NCBI RefSeq assembly: GCF_021390575.1
Contig: NZ_JAJEJQ010000004.1
Location: forward strand, 372,001-436,000
Origin: Paraburkholderia adhaesiva
GTDB lineage: Bacteria; Pseudomonadota; Gammaproteobacteria; Burkholderiales; Burkholderiaceae
Direction: 5' to 3'
DNA: 64,000 bases
The translations under genes and the position numbers were made by a program. Below are positions 46,731 to 55,917 of the stretch, piece after piece (position 1 is the first letter of the stretch; the number at the start of each line of letters is the position of its first letter). Below the pieces are notes generated by a model, which did no database searches, was not told the origin of the DNA, and saw only the letters and a program-made list of their open reading frames with translations.

Positions 46731-48437
46731 ATGCATATGCGTAGAAAGTACGATTTCCGTGGGTCGAAACATCGATGGTGGTCTGGTCTGGCGAGCGGAC
46801 CGGTCGTGGCGCTTCTATGGGCAATGAATGTGTCCTGCGTGCAGGCGGGCGAATTGGGGCCTTTCCCGGCCACATTGGCTGACAGCGCGCCCGTCATGGT
46901 GCGCGCGTTTCCGGCCGGCAGTCCTCAGGAAAAGGCCGTCCAGGCGGCGCTGCAGGACGCCCTGCGCCAGGGCGTCCCGCCCACCACGTTGCAGGAAGTC
47001 GACCAGTGGTCGACACGTCTCACTGCCGACTTGCGCAAGGGGGGATTCCCTCTTGGCCAGGTGCTGATGACGCAGCAGGATTGGGAAGCTCGCTCCCAGA
47101 CGGGACAGTTGGTGTTTACGGCCTTCCCGGGCCGCGTAAGCGAGATCGTCATCCATAACAAGTCACGCGTGGCGGACGACCGGCTCCGGAGCATTGTGAC
47201 GCACGCATTGTGCGGGAGCGCGACGCTCGGCGAGGAATGTCTGTTCCAGACCTCGCGGTTTGAGCGGACCACTCAACTGCTGCAAGATCTCCCGGGCGTG
47301 GCGCTCGACGGTGCTCCGCAGTTCGCACCAGGCACCGGCACGGGTACGGTGAAGGTCGAGTTCCCGGTGACGCAGAAGGGGAAGCCCGTCTCGGTAAGCG
47401 CGTCGATCGATAACAACGGGATTGAAACGACAGGGCGCACGCGCGCCGGAGTGAGCGTCTCCGCCAATAACTACTTCGGGCTCGGAGAAGATTACGCGTT
47501 CACGATCACGGGTACCGACAAGCGGATGTGGACCGGGTCGGTAGCCGGAAGTATTCCGATCTTCTCCGACGGTCTACGGCTGACTGGTGGCTTCACCCGG
47601 CAGCAATATTCCGTTCTGGCCAGCGGAACGCCTCTGGCCGGTGTAGCCAACACGGTCTCCGCGGGTTTTCTTTACCCCTTTACGCGAGGCCTCGACAGGA
47701 ACGTCTGGGGCGGTCTGTCGCTGCTGCATACCAACACGTCCGTCGAGTTTAGCGATTTCGGTGTCGGGACACGCAGCAAGCTCGACTCAGTGCAACTCTC
47801 GCTGGCAGCCAACAACGGCGACCGAGCGCAGCAGTTGCGCACTAACGTGTGGAGTGCGCAGGGCGCGTTGACCGTAGGGCACCAGCGTAACGATGACCCT
47901 AGCGATTCCGTAACTCAGCGCGGAGGGACTTACGTCAAGGCGACGGGCACCGGCTTTGGCACCTATGCGCTGGACCGCACAGGCAACCTGTTCCTGAGCG
48001 GACGCGTCACGGGCCAGTTGGCGGACCGGAACCTGGATTCGAGCGAGCAGCTCACGCTCGGCGGCCCGACGGCTGTCCGCGCGTACCGCCCCGACGAGCC
48101 GTCAGCCGACGAAGGCATTGTTGCGAACGTGGGGCTGTACCGGCGGTTTTCTATAGCCGCGGGTCACCAGATCCAGCCCGGAGTCTTTGTCGACTATGCG
48201 ATCGCCCGCATGAACCACAGCCCATGGACGAACTGGGCTTCCAGCTACCCCGGGGTGCCCAACGTAAAAAATATCCGGAATCTCGCCGGTTACGGAGTGA
48301 GCGTGGACTGGCTCACCCCCTACGGTGCAACTGTTTCGGCATCTGTCGCAAAGCCATTTGGTTTCTCGGATGGCTCATGGGTTGAGCCGGGTCGCAAGCC
48401 CGTGCAGTTCTGGCTCGGTGTCACCTGGAATCACTGA
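46731..48437 (+). CDS. TpsB outer-membrane transporter for the giant adhesin (FhaC/HMW1B type)
   Basis: This is a 568-residue protein. Residues 1-40 are a signal peptide (MHMRRKYDFRGSKHRWW..., hydrophobic VVALLWAMNVSCVQA). Residues about 50-215 form two POTRA domains that recognise the TPS domain in the periplasm (PPTTLQEVDQWSTRLTADLRKGGF, FPGRVSEIVIHNKSR.., RFERTTQLLQDLPGVAL). From about 220 onward is the 16-strand barrel, with the motif-3 lock loop TLGGPTAVRAYRPDEPSADEG (VRAY replaces the usual VRGF/Y). The C-terminal strand is PVQFWLGVTWNH and ends in His, not Phe. The ATG at 46731 follows GGTGAGAG; an upstream in-frame ATG at 46683 would spoil the signal peptide. The order adhesin, transporter, glycosyltransferase copies hmwABC. 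Confidence 0.93.
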   Translation: MHMRRKYDFRGSKHRWWSGLASGPVVALLWAMNVSCVQAGELGPFPATLADSAPVMVRAFPAGSPQEKAVQAALQDALRQGVPPTTLQEVDQWSTRLTADLRKGGFPLGQVLMTQQDWEARSQTGQLVFTAFPGRVSEIVIHNKSRVADDRLRSIVTHALCGSATLGEECLFQTSRFERTTQLLQDLPGVALDGAPQFAPGTGTGTVKVEFPVTQKGKPVSVSASIDNNGIETTGRTRAGVSVSANNYFGLGEDYAFTITGTDKRMWTGSVAGSIPIFSDGLRLTGGFTRQQYSVLASGTPLAGVANTVSAGFLYPFTRGLDRNVWGGLSLLHTNTSVEFSDFGVGTRSKLDSVQLSLAANNGDRAQQLRTNVWSAQGALTVGHQRNDDPSDSVTQRGGTYVKATGTGFGTYALDRTGNLFLSGRVTGQLADRNLDSSEQLTLGGPTAVRAYRPDEPSADEGIVANVGLYRRFSIAAGHQIQPGVFVDYAIARMNHSPWTNWASSYPGVPNVKNIRNLAGYGVSVDWLTPYGATVSASVAKPFGFSDGSWVEPGRKPVQFWLGVTWNH

Positions 48438-48466
48438 TAGCTCCGTCTTTACTTTGTGAATACATC

Positions 48467-50377
48467 ATGGCAGACAAGTTTCCACTGAACGAATTCGAAT
48501 ACCACGCCTACCGGCGCGACCGCGAGCAGGCAGCGCGCACGCTGATCCGGCTTCTTGAGATCGTTGACGCCAACTACGGCGTGCTGATGGACATCGATAC
48601 GTGGGCGCAGTCAGAATCGGCCCGCGACATCATGGATGATCACCTGCTTACGCGGCTGACGAGCGCGATCACGACCCTTGCAACGGACCCCGAATTCTCG
48701 GTCTCGGACTTCGGTGTAGCCCGCCTCGCATTGTTTCACCGGTGGTTGTCGGCGCTCTTTTCGGCGAGCCCTTTCCGCAATGCTGACCACATCCTCCGTT
48801 CGCTGGGCACGGAGTCGGACGCCAAGAATATCCTGCAGCTGCGCAACGCCGAATCGCGCAAGTTCCAGCTCTTTTACCTGACCGACTCCGAGGTGCGGCT
48901 GGACTGGGACGTGCTCTGGGAATTCGACAGGGTGCGGGCGGCCAACCTTGCCATTTCCATTCTTTCCACGCGGCTGATGGCCTCGCCCTCGGCTCACGCG
49001 AAGCGGGAAATGCTGCTGCGCTGGCTGCCGCCGCGCCTGCCCGAGCTGGAATGGGACCAGTTGCCCGGCGGCGTCATCCACGACGCCTACATGCACTGCT
49101 CCTATGCCGACCAGCCCGGCAAGCACGACATCAAGCGCTCCATCAATGCGCTGATCCGGCGCAAGCTGGCGAGCCTGGAGATGCTCGACGTGACGCGTCC
49201 GGCGCAGGCGCCTGCGGCAGGCGAAAAACCCGTACTCCTGGTGGTGCTGGAGTGGTTTTCCAAAAACCACTCGATCTACCGCACCCACTCGCAGACGATG
49301 GTGGCCATGCGTGACAAGTTCCATCTGGTCGGCATGGGCTACGAGAACAGGGTTGACGACGTCGGCAGGGAAGTGTTCGACGAGTTTATCCCCATCCAGG
49401 GCGCTCACCTCTGGGAGCATGTGGCGCATGTGCGCGAGGTGAGCGAGACCCGTAACGTCCAGGTCATGTACATGCCCAGCGTGGGGATGTTCCCGACCAC
49501 CATGGTTCTTGCCTGCCTGCGGGTTGCCCCGCTGCAGATGATGGCGCTGGGTCATCCGGCGACGACGCACGGGCACGCGATGGATTATGTGGTCGTGGAA
49601 GAGGACTACGTGGGCGACGAGGCGTGCTTCAGCGAAAAGCTCCTGAAACTTCCCCGCGACGGGATGCCGTACCGCCCGCCCGCTGCGATGACGCAGATGA
49701 AGCTCGAGCGCGGGCACCTGGGGTCGCCTGCGACGCCGGATACGGTCAGGATTGCGGTGGCGGCTACCATTATCAAGCTGAACCCGGGGTTCCTGCGCAT
49801 GTGTGGCCAGATCGTGCGTGAGGCGAAGGTGCCGGTGGAGTTCCACTTCCTCGTCGGTCAGGCGAGCGGGATCACCTATCCGCAGCTTCGCCACATCATC
49901 CGGCGGCTGGTGGGCGAGAAAGCGGTGACGCACAAGCACCAGAACTATGAAAGCTACATGAAGGTGATCGCCGACTGCGACATGTTCATGAATCCGTTCC
50001 CGTTCGGCAATACCAACGGGATTGTGGATACTGTCTGGGCAGGGCTCGTGGGCGTGTGCAAGACCGGACCGGAAGTGAATGAGCACATCGACGAGGGAAT
50101 GTTCAGGCGGCTCGGTTTCCCGGAGTGGACGATTGCTGACACGCATGAGGATTACAAGGCGGCCGCGTTGCGGATGATCCACAACGTTGAGGAACGTCAC
50201 CAGCTTGCTGCGGAGCTGGCCGGCCCGCAGGCCATCGAGAAGCTCATCTTCAAGGGGCGTCCGGAGATCCTGGGCGAGCGTATCGAGGCGCTGTGGCGCG
50301 AGCGCTTTTCCGATGCCATTCCAGCCGCCACCGGGGGGCGCCGGTGGAAGCGGAGCAAAACCCGGGTATCTGCGTGA
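48467..50377 (+). CDS. HMW1C-like cytoplasmic N-glycosyltransferase (GT41)
   Basis: This is a 636-residue protein close in length and layout to Haemophilus HMW1C and Actinobacillus NGT, which transfer glucose from UDP-glucose to Asn in N-X-S/T of a partner adhesin before export. Residues 1-230 are the all-alpha domain; from about 240 the GT-B Rossmann domains start (KPVLLVVLEWFSKNHSIYRTHS). Signature regions are TIIKLNPGFLRMCGQIVREAK (Lys437) and NPFPFGNTNGIVDTVWAGLVGVCKTGPEVNEHIDEGMFRRLG (Asn517, Asp521). These match the known UDP-binding Lys, Asn and Asp of the family with an offset of four. There is no signal peptide, as expected for a cytosolic enzyme. The gene starts 29 nt after the transporter. 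The nearby adhesin carries over a thousand sequons, an obvious substrate. Confidence 0.93.
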   Translation: MADKFPLNEFEYHAYRRDREQAARTLIRLLEIVDANYGVLMDIDTWAQSESARDIMDDHLLTRLTSAITTLATDPEFSVSDFGVARLALFHRWLSALFSASPFRNADHILRSLGTESDAKNILQLRNAESRKFQLFYLTDSEVRLDWDVLWEFDRVRAANLAISILSTRLMASPSAHAKREMLLRWLPPRLPELEWDQLPGGVIHDAYMHCSYADQPGKHDIKRSINALIRRKLASLEMLDVTRPAQAPAAGEKPVLLVVLEWFSKNHSIYRTHSQTMVAMRDKFHLVGMGYENRVDDVGREVFDEFIPIQGAHLWEHVAHVREVSETRNVQVMYMPSVGMFPTTMVLACLRVAPLQMMALGHPATTHGHAMDYVVVEEDYVGDEACFSEKLLKLPRDGMPYRPPAAMTQMKLERGHLGSPATPDTVRIAVAATIIKLNPGFLRMCGQIVREAKVPVEFHFLVGQASGITYPQLRHIIRRLVGEKAVTHKHQNYESYMKVIADCDMFMNPFPFGNTNGIVDTVWAGLVGVCKTGPEVNEHIDEGMFRRLGFPEWTIADTHEDYKAAALRMIHNVEERHQLAAELAGPQAIEKLIFKGRPEILGERIEALWRERFSDAIPAATGGRRWKRSKTRVSA

Positions 50378-50384
50378 GACGTCC

Positions 50385-50759
50385 ATGGCCAGGACCATCT
50401 ATCCCGCCTGCCGGTTGTCCACGGCGGGCGGGGATTTCGTGAACATCGGGCACGTGTGCGCGCTGGATGCCATGGGGTTCGACGCGACGCTCGCGTACTT
50501 CAATGCAGGCATCGGCGCAAGCCGGATCGCCTGTCGGTCGACCCCTTTTGCGGATTTCCTTGCGCGCGGGGAGAAATTGCTGGCTGTTGCCTGGTCGCCG
50601 GGGGAGCGGCCGCTTGAGGCAACCAGCGTGCACACGGCGTTCCGCTCAAGCTCAAGATACCCGAAGCACCGGAACGTGCCCTGGGTGCGGGTCCGGAATA
50701 TGCCGCGCGAGAAGATCGGTCGTGCGCCCGGCCGGTGGGAAAGGACGACCCATGCATGA
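50385..50759 (+). CDS. Truncated glycosyltransferase-like fragment
   Basis: This is a 124-residue frame starting 7 nt after the HMW1C-like gene. Residues 1-45 (ARTIYPACRLSTAGGDFVNI, then GHVCALDAMGFDATLAYFNA) resemble the N-terminal Rossmann strand and Gly loop of a GT-B glycosyltransferase. No acceptor or nucleotide-sugar domain follows; the last 50 residues are low in pattern (RSSSRYPKHRNVPWVRVRN). It ends overlapping the next start (ATGCATGA, 8 nt), so translation through it may serve coupling. I think it is the stub of a deleted glycosyltransferase, but a small functional protein cannot be excluded. Confidence 0.45.
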   Translation: MARTIYPACRLSTAGGDFVNIGHVCALDAMGFDATLAYFNAGIGASRIACRSTPFADFLARGEKLLAVAWSPGERPLEATSVHTAFRSSSRYPKHRNVPWVRVRNMPREKIGRAPGRWERTTHA

Positions 50760-52593
50760 AACCCGCAAGTCCGTGGTTCGTCGGGCGCGAGAGCCCGCAT
50801 TCGTCGACCACTATTTCCGCGGCGCCGGCATCGACATCGGTGCCGGCGACGACTGGCTGGGCAGCTATGCCCACATGTTCCCGCTCATGGGGCAGGTGGT
50901 GGCCTGGAATTCACCCAGAGGCGACGCGGTTCATGTGAAAGGTGTAGAGGATGGGACCTACGACTTTGCCCATTCCAGTCATGCACTGGCGAACGTGGCT
51001 AATCCGGCACACGTGCTCGCGCGCTGGCTCGATATCGTCAGGCCGGGTGGTTACCTGATTGTCACGGTACCCGACGAGGACCTTTACGGGAAGGGCGTCT
51101 GGCCCAGCCGGTTCAACCGCAACCACAGGGTGAGCTTCACCATCGGCAAGCCGGGCGCGCCGGACGACGGCACTGGAGCCCGGCTGCCGCATTCGGTCAG
51201 CGTGCTGGATCTGGTGGCGGCCATGCAGCCGGTGGCTGCCTGCGAACGCCTGGTACTCCTGCGGGACTTCTACGACGGGAAGTGCCCGGGCGTCGATCAG
51301 ACCGCCAAGGGCGTGGCCGAGTGCGCCATCGAAATTGTGTTGCGCAAGCGCGAGGTACCGACGCCCAGGATGCTGGCCGACGAGGCGATCCGGGCAGAGA
51401 GTGCCGAAGCTGGCCTCGCGGCATGCCGGCGTGCGCTGGCACTGTACCCGTACCGGTTCGACGTGTACCACCGCGCGATGGTGCAGATGATACGCTGGGG
51501 CGTGCCCGCAGAGCAGGACCGCATGTGGGAAGAGGCGCTCGCACGTCTGCCCGATAACATGAGTGTCCGTCTGTACCACTGCCTGCATGAGATCATGAGC
51601 GGCCGGCTGCAGAAGGGATTTACCCTGCGTGAGGCGCGTCTGGCGCATTCGGAGTGGCGCCGCCGCACGAAGGTGCAGCCGCCCGAAGATATCCCGGCCT
51701 GGACGGGCGAGCCGCTTGTCGGCAGGTCGATCGTGATCTGGAGCGAGTTCGGACTGGGCGACGAGATCTTCTTCTTCCGGTTCGCCCGCATCCTGCACGA
51801 GAGGTGCGGCGCCGCGCATGTGGCCGTGGTGTGCCAGGCGCCGTTGCTGGAGCTGTTTGCGGCCTCCGGTGAGGCGGACGAGGTGGTGGACATCGCGCAC
51901 GTGGCTGATCTTGCGCCTTGCGACTACTGGGTGTATCCGCACGCAATTCCAGCGTACCTGTCGTTAGAACTCGACGGGATGCAGTCCTGCGTGCCGTACC
52001 TGCGCGTACCCGAAGGGCAGCCGTTGCCGGTGGCCGTGAAGGAGACGCGCGGCGACAGCCTGAAGGTGGGAATCGTGACAAGAGGCGACCCGACCCACGA
52101 GAACGACACCGCCCGGTCCCTGTCGTCGCTCTCGCGCCTCGACAGCCTGTTTGAACTCGAGGGCGTGGATTTTTTCAGCCTGCAAAAGGGGGAAGGAATT
52201 GAGGAGTCAGCCCGCTACGCGCGGGAGCGTAAAAACTTCCATGACCTGGGACCGGACCTGCGGACGATGGCGCAGACGGCCGCCGCCATCCGGAGTCTGG
52301 ACCTGCTGCTGACGGTGGATACGTCGGTCGCGCACGTCGCTGCGGCGATGGGCAAGCCGGTATGGCTGATGCTGCCGCTGATCTGTGACTGGCGCTGGCA
52401 CTACCTGCGCGAGGACAGCCCCTGGTATCCGACGCTGAGGATCTTCCGCAACAGCTGGAACCGCGATATCCGGGACTGGACGGATGTGGTCAAACGGATC
52501 CGCAGCGAACTGCAGGCGTGGCGAGACCGGCTGTGCGACGGGGCGCACTCTGGCGAACGCATCGCGGACCGGTTGTGGCGAAGGCATCCGTGA
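50752..52593 (+). CDS. Fusion of class I methyltransferase and GT9-like glycosyltransferase
   Basis: This is a 613-residue protein. Residues about 20-205 are a Rossmann SAM-dependent methyltransferase (motif I GIDIGAGDDW at 26-35, then YDFAHSSHALANVANPAHVL and IVRPGGYLIVTVPDED). Residues about 205-310 are helical and TPR-like (AGLAACRRALALYPYRFDVYHR). Residues about 310-600 are a GT-B domain like those of GT9 and TPR-linked transferases (GRSIVIWSEFGLGDEIFFFRF near the start; LLLTVDTSVAHVAAAMGKPVWLMLP near the end). The ATG has AAAGGA upstream and overlaps the preceding frame. By context it may modify the adhesin glycan, adding or methylating sugars on the HMW1C-made glucose, or act on a surface polysaccharide; that is inference. 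Confidence 0.8.
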   Translation: MHETRKSVVRRAREPAFVDHYFRGAGIDIGAGDDWLGSYAHMFPLMGQVVAWNSPRGDAVHVKGVEDGTYDFAHSSHALANVANPAHVLARWLDIVRPGGYLIVTVPDEDLYGKGVWPSRFNRNHRVSFTIGKPGAPDDGTGARLPHSVSVLDLVAAMQPVAACERLVLLRDFYDGKCPGVDQTAKGVAECAIEIVLRKREVPTPRMLADEAIRAESAEAGLAACRRALALYPYRFDVYHRAMVQMIRWGVPAEQDRMWEEALARLPDNMSVRLYHCLHEIMSGRLQKGFTLREARLAHSEWRRRTKVQPPEDIPAWTGEPLVGRSIVIWSEFGLGDEIFFFRFARILHERCGAAHVAVVCQAPLLELFAASGEADEVVDIAHVADLAPCDYWVYPHAIPAYLSLELDGMQSCVPYLRVPEGQPLPVAVKETRGDSLKVGIVTRGDPTHENDTARSLSSLSRLDSLFELEGVDFFSLQKGEGIEESARYARERKNFHDLGPDLRTMAQTAAAIRSLDLLLTVDTSVAHVAAAMGKPVWLMLPLICDWRWHYLREDSPWYPTLRIFRNSWNRDIRDWTDVVKRIRSELQAWRDRLCDGAHSGERIADRLWRRHP

Positions 52594-52618
52594 GATTCAC
52601 AATGACAGGACTGACATC

Positions 52619-52936
52619 ATGTTCAACCAATCCACAGACCGGCTCGTTTCGGGTGCGGTCACTGGCGCGCTGCTCACGGCTGCCATCGTCATCCTGACGA
52701 TCTGGCTGGATTTGCCTTCGTGGCGTCACGCTGATGCGTTCGTGCGCCTGGCGGTACCCGCGGCAATCTCGGCGGCGCTGTTGTTTCCGCGGCCACTGCT
52801 GCTGCGTACGGTATGGAAAAGCCGGCGCGATCCATGGGTGTTCGACGAGGACCTTGACCAGCTCATGCGCGGACGTGCGGTCGGTCTGGTGGGTGGAATG
52901 TTCATCGGTATTACGCTGGCCGGGCAGATGCTCTGA
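52619..52936 (+). CDS. Small membrane protein of unknown function
   Basis: This encodes 105 residues, with AGGA 9 nt upstream of the ATG. There are three hydrophobic stretches: residues 10-30 (LVSGAVTGALLTAAIVILTIWL), about 42-57 (FVRLAVPAAISAALLFP) and about 88-104 (AVGLVGGMFIGITLAG). A charged loop lies between the second and third (KSRRDPWVFDEDLDQLMRGR). It is 25 nt downstream of the methyltransferase/GT gene and is probably the last gene of that operon. The family was not recognised. Confidence 0.6.
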   Translation: MFNQSTDRLVSGAVTGALLTAAIVILTIWLDLPSWRHADAFVRLAVPAAISAALLFPRPLLLRTVWKSRRDPWVFDEDLDQLMRGRAVGLVGGMFIGITLAGQML

Positions 52937-53240
52937 GAAGGATCACGTCAGGGATGCAAAGAACAACTTAGGGCGGGCAATGAGAGCGGAAGCAAGGGCG
53001 ACCGGGTTTCCACGGGCTCGTTCATCTGGTGGGGATTGCGCTTCCTGCAATGGGCATGTTCCTTCTTTGCACCGCGCTCGCTAGCCATGCACTTACCGCA
53101 GGATCGTTCAGCAATGGCTTGCACTTTTTTCTGAAGCAGGGCGAAACAGGCATGCGGCAGGCCGTGGATCGTGGCATACGATCGGACCAGGGCTGACTGC
53201 TGCGTGCAATGACGTACGGCGAGACTTCCGGGGTTACGGT
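52937..53240. other. Gene-free stretch
   Basis: About 300 bp after the glycosylation operon. No convincing frame, hairpin with T tract, or element end was seen. Confidence 0.4.
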
Positions 53241-53495
53241 ATGACACATACAGGCGAGGCAGCCATGACGCCGCCCTGGGGCAAGGCACGCTTCAAGCTG
53301 TTCTTTGGAGCAAGGGGGACGGTGGTCCGCGTGACCACCGTCCAGAGCAGCGGTAGCGCGGAACGCGACAGGCAGTGCATCGCGTATTGCTGGCACCGCA
53401 CGGTTCCGCTGCGCAAGAAGGGGGTGCGGACGAACGCGCAGTGGTTCATCCTGGACATCGACGCGCACGCGGTACTGGACGTATCGCCGCAGTGA
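53241..53495 (+). CDS. Possible small hypothetical protein
   Basis: An 84-residue frame (MTHTGEAAMTPPWGKARFKLFFGARGTVVRVTTVQ..., ending WFILDIDAHAVLDVSPQ). The strand-like pattern at the end is plausible for a small beta-rich domain, but there is no clear ribosome-binding site. Minus-strand frames overlap it with comparable length, and no family was recognised. Confidence 0.3.
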   Translation: MTHTGEAAMTPPWGKARFKLFFGARGTVVRVTTVQSSGSAERDRQCIAYCWHRTVPLRKKGVRTNAQWFILDIDAHAVLDVSPQ

Positions 53496-53878
53496 ATAGC
53501 GGAGCGCGAGCAGGGCCGCATCGGCGATGCGGCGCGAGGCGCAGCGGTTGCGTCCTGGATCACAACAACATGGGCATCCTGCTGCGGCGCCAGGGCCATG
53601 TGGGGACGAAGCAGATGCAGGGGGGCAGAATTTCCGTGTTCAAGGCGGATTGAGAATCGCACGGATGGTCGAACGAATCGATCCGCGTAAAGGATAGCGA
53701 ACTGGTTCATCGCTGTCTTCCAGCCGTGAGCAGCACGCCCCCAATCGGCAGCGATATTGCGCAGCGCCAGCCAGATGAGTTTCGTGGCTGCGTCGTCAGC
53801 CGGGAAGTGTCACCGGGGTCCTGATGATCTTGTTCAGTTCGTCGATTCTCTAAAAGCAACTAACTGTCTGTCGCAAGC
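53496..53878. other. Gene-free stretch left of the ISNCY debris
   Basis: About 380 bp without a supported gene. Just beyond its right edge (53940-53985) lie TTATCCACA and other TCCACA-like words inside the ISNCY fragment. Confidence 0.4.
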
Positions 53879-54073
53879 TTATCCCGCAATCAGGCAACGT
53901 GCCAAGGTGGCCCGGCAGGAGCTGCGGGCAGGGCTGCGGATTTTATCCACAAGGTTGTCCACCGAAATTGTGGAAAACTGTGCACCGGATGTGCGCCACG
54001 GCTTCAGCCTGCCGTCCGCCACGTCCTGAATGACCTTGAACCGGTCCAGCTCCCGCATGCTCATCGTGATCAT
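53879..54073 (-). pseudogene. N-terminal stub of a second ISNCY-type transposase
   Basis: From the Met at 54073 the frame reads MITMSMRELDRFKVIQDVADGRLKPWR, which matches the start of ISNCY (IS1202-like) transposases, including the intact one at 54340-55764. The similarity then ends abruptly and an unrelated tail follows to 53879. To its right, two 23-nt direct repeats (54143-54165 and 54167-54189, each GGTACGAC...TTTGCTC) look like the subterminal repeats of that element's left end. Confidence 0.65.
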
Positions 54074-54214
54074 CCCGGTACAGGCCATTGGCGGCTCCAC
54101 GCATCGGTAAAACCGCCCAGCATGCACCTCAAGTCAACGCGGGGTACGACATCTGTACTTTGCTCAGGTACGACACTACTACTTTGCTCTTACACGTAAT
54201 GTCATGGCCAGATA

Positions 54215-55853
54215 CAGATGTCCGATCTCCGGCTCAATAGAAATGTCCGGTTTTGAAGGGAGTTGATTCTGTCTTTCCGGGGTTGAACTTCCATCGTGTT
54301 GAAGGGTAGAGGATGAAGCAGCAGGGCGCTGACGTCTATTCAGCGGCTCCTTGCAGACCGCGGGCCCGGTTTTGAATCTGACTTTGGGGCCTGCGCCAGC
54401 TTCACGATCACCGCGTCCATGTCCGCCTGCGTGAACTCGCGTTGCTTCTTCGTGCCAGGCACGCGTGCCTTTGCACGCACCGGCTCACCCTGATTCGTGC
54501 GTGATGGCGAGCCCGAGGCACGCCGATTGTCGCGCTGCGCCTGCAGCGCCTGCGCCACCTGCAGTGCGTGTGCCAGCCGCTTGTGCTCGATCACCGCGCC
54601 CTGGTCCACCCCGGTGAGCCGGTCGTACTCGCGGTACGGCAGCACGCGAGCCTGCGCCCGCAGTTCGATGCGCCCATCCGGGTACTCCCAGACCTCGATG
54701 TAGCGATGCACGAGCCTGCGGTTCTGGGGCGTATCGTCGAGCAGGTACATCACGCGGTCGTACTGCACCGTGAGCGACTTCGTCACCCGCCGCGTTTCGC
54801 GCCAGGTGAGCAGGGCGTCCAGATCCTCGTCCCCGCGCAGCGGCCGGTGCGCGTCGAACGTGCTGCGCGGCGCCTTCGCGAAGCGCATGTTGTAGGCCGC
54901 CATGAAGGCGGGGGCATACGCGTTGGCCTTGCTCACCGTGCTGATGCCACGCAGCCGCAGCTCCTTGACGAGCCGGTCCTGCAGCGTCAGGTGTGCGCGC
55001 TCGACCCGCCCCTTGGCCGAACTGCTGTTGGCGCAGAACGTGTCGATGTTCAGCTCGTACATTGCGCGCCCGAAGTGCGTCACGCTGTGGCCAGTCTTGC
55101 CGGCGCTCACGCTGCGGAACACGCTGGCGCGGTCGCTGTACAGTGCCACCGGCTTGCCGTGACGCTCCAGGTACGCGCGCGTGGCCTCAAAGTAGCTGAA
55201 CGTCGATTCGGTCTGCGTGAAGTGCAGGTGCATCAGCCGGCTCGTCGCATCATCGACGTACACCAGCAGCGTGCAGGCCGGCGCCCGGTCCTCGAACCAG
55301 CGGTGGTCGCTGCCGTCGATCTGGATGAGCTCGCCCAGGCACGCACGCCGCGCACGCGGCTGGTAGACCTTCGGCGGGCGCTGGGCGCGCGGAATCCACA
55401 GGCCCGCATCGCGCATCCATCGGCGCACGGTCTCCCTGGCCAGCGTCATCCCGTGGCACTCGCGCAGCTTCTCGCAGGCCAGCGTCGGCCCGAAATCGGC
55501 GTAGCGCTCGCGCACCAGCGCCATGGCCCGGGCCCGCAGGTCGATGGACAGTTCCCGGTTGCTCGGCCGCCCGCGTTTGGACGAAACCAGCCCGGCCGGA
55601 CCCGCGGCCTCATAGCGCCGGCACAGCCGGCTGATCTGCCGTACGCCGAGCTGCAGCCGCTCAGCCGCCTGAAAACACCGCAGGCGGCCTTCAATGACCG
55701 CCTCGATGACCTTGACCCGCTCGAGTTCGCGCATGCTTGCCGTGATCAGCTCACGTCCGTTCATGGTTCGCCCCTGGTCGACGCCTCACGCGAGCGTGCG
55801 CTTCAACCAGGGCAGGAATCGGACATCTCTAATGAGCCAGAACCGGACATTTC
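54215..55853 (-). mobile_element. ISNCY-family insertion sequence
   Basis: The terminal regions are inverted copies with two ATGTCCG words each. On the left these are at 54218-54224 and 54243-54249, separated by GGCTCAATAGA. On the right the complements are at 55820-55826 and 55844-55850, with TCTAATGAGCC between. The transposase lies between them. Exact ends and target duplication were not resolved. Confidence 0.8.
54340..55764 (-). CDS. ISNCY-family transposase, apparently intact
   Basis: This is a 474-residue protein. The N-terminal part has an HTH of the ISNCY type (SMRELERVKVIEAVIEGRLRC, AERLQLGVRQISRLCRRYEAAG). The integrase core has the first Asp in ELIQIDGSDHRWFEDR, the second in KPVALYSDRASVFR and Glu in SSAKGRVERAHLTLQDRLVKEL. 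The C-terminus carries a beta region (VHRYIEVWEYPDGRIELRA) and a basic tail ending in RTNQGEPVRAKARV and SKPGPRSARSR. No internal stop was seen, so the element may be active. Confidence 0.9.
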   Translation of the reverse strand: MNGRELITASMRELERVKVIEAVIEGRLRCFQAAERLQLGVRQISRLCRRYEAAGPAGLVSSKRGRPSNRELSIDLRARAMALVRERYADFGPTLACEKLRECHGMTLARETVRRWMRDAGLWIPRAQRPPKVYQPRARRACLGELIQIDGSDHRWFEDRAPACTLLVYVDDATSRLMHLHFTQTESTFSYFEATRAYLERHGKPVALYSDRASVFRSVSAGKTGHSVTHFGRAMYELNIDTFCANSSSAKGRVERAHLTLQDRLVKELRLRGISTVSKANAYAPAFMAAYNMRFAKAPRSTFDAHRPLRGDEDLDALLTWRETRRVTKSLTVQYDRVMYLLDDTPQNRRLVHRYIEVWEYPDGRIELRAQARVLPYREYDRLTGVDQGAVIEHKRLAHALQVAQALQAQRDNRRASGSPSRTNQGEPVRAKARVPGTKKQREFTQADMDAVIVKLAQAPKSDSKPGPRSARSR

Positions 55854-55917
55854 AAAAAAGCCGTAACACGTAAAAATGCGATAATTAAGATTATGTTAAA
55901 TTGAGTCGCGCGGGTGC

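Noticed and set aside
48611..50398. A 595-codon frame antisense to the HMW1C-like gene
   Set aside because: Composition is His/Arg/Gln-rich and matches no family, while the plus strand has a full GT41 enzyme.
53940..53985. TTATCCACA and similar words, suggesting DnaA boxes and a replication origin
   Set aside because: Only one perfect box, no iterons, no AT-rich unwinding region and no replication gene; it lies in ISNCY debris.
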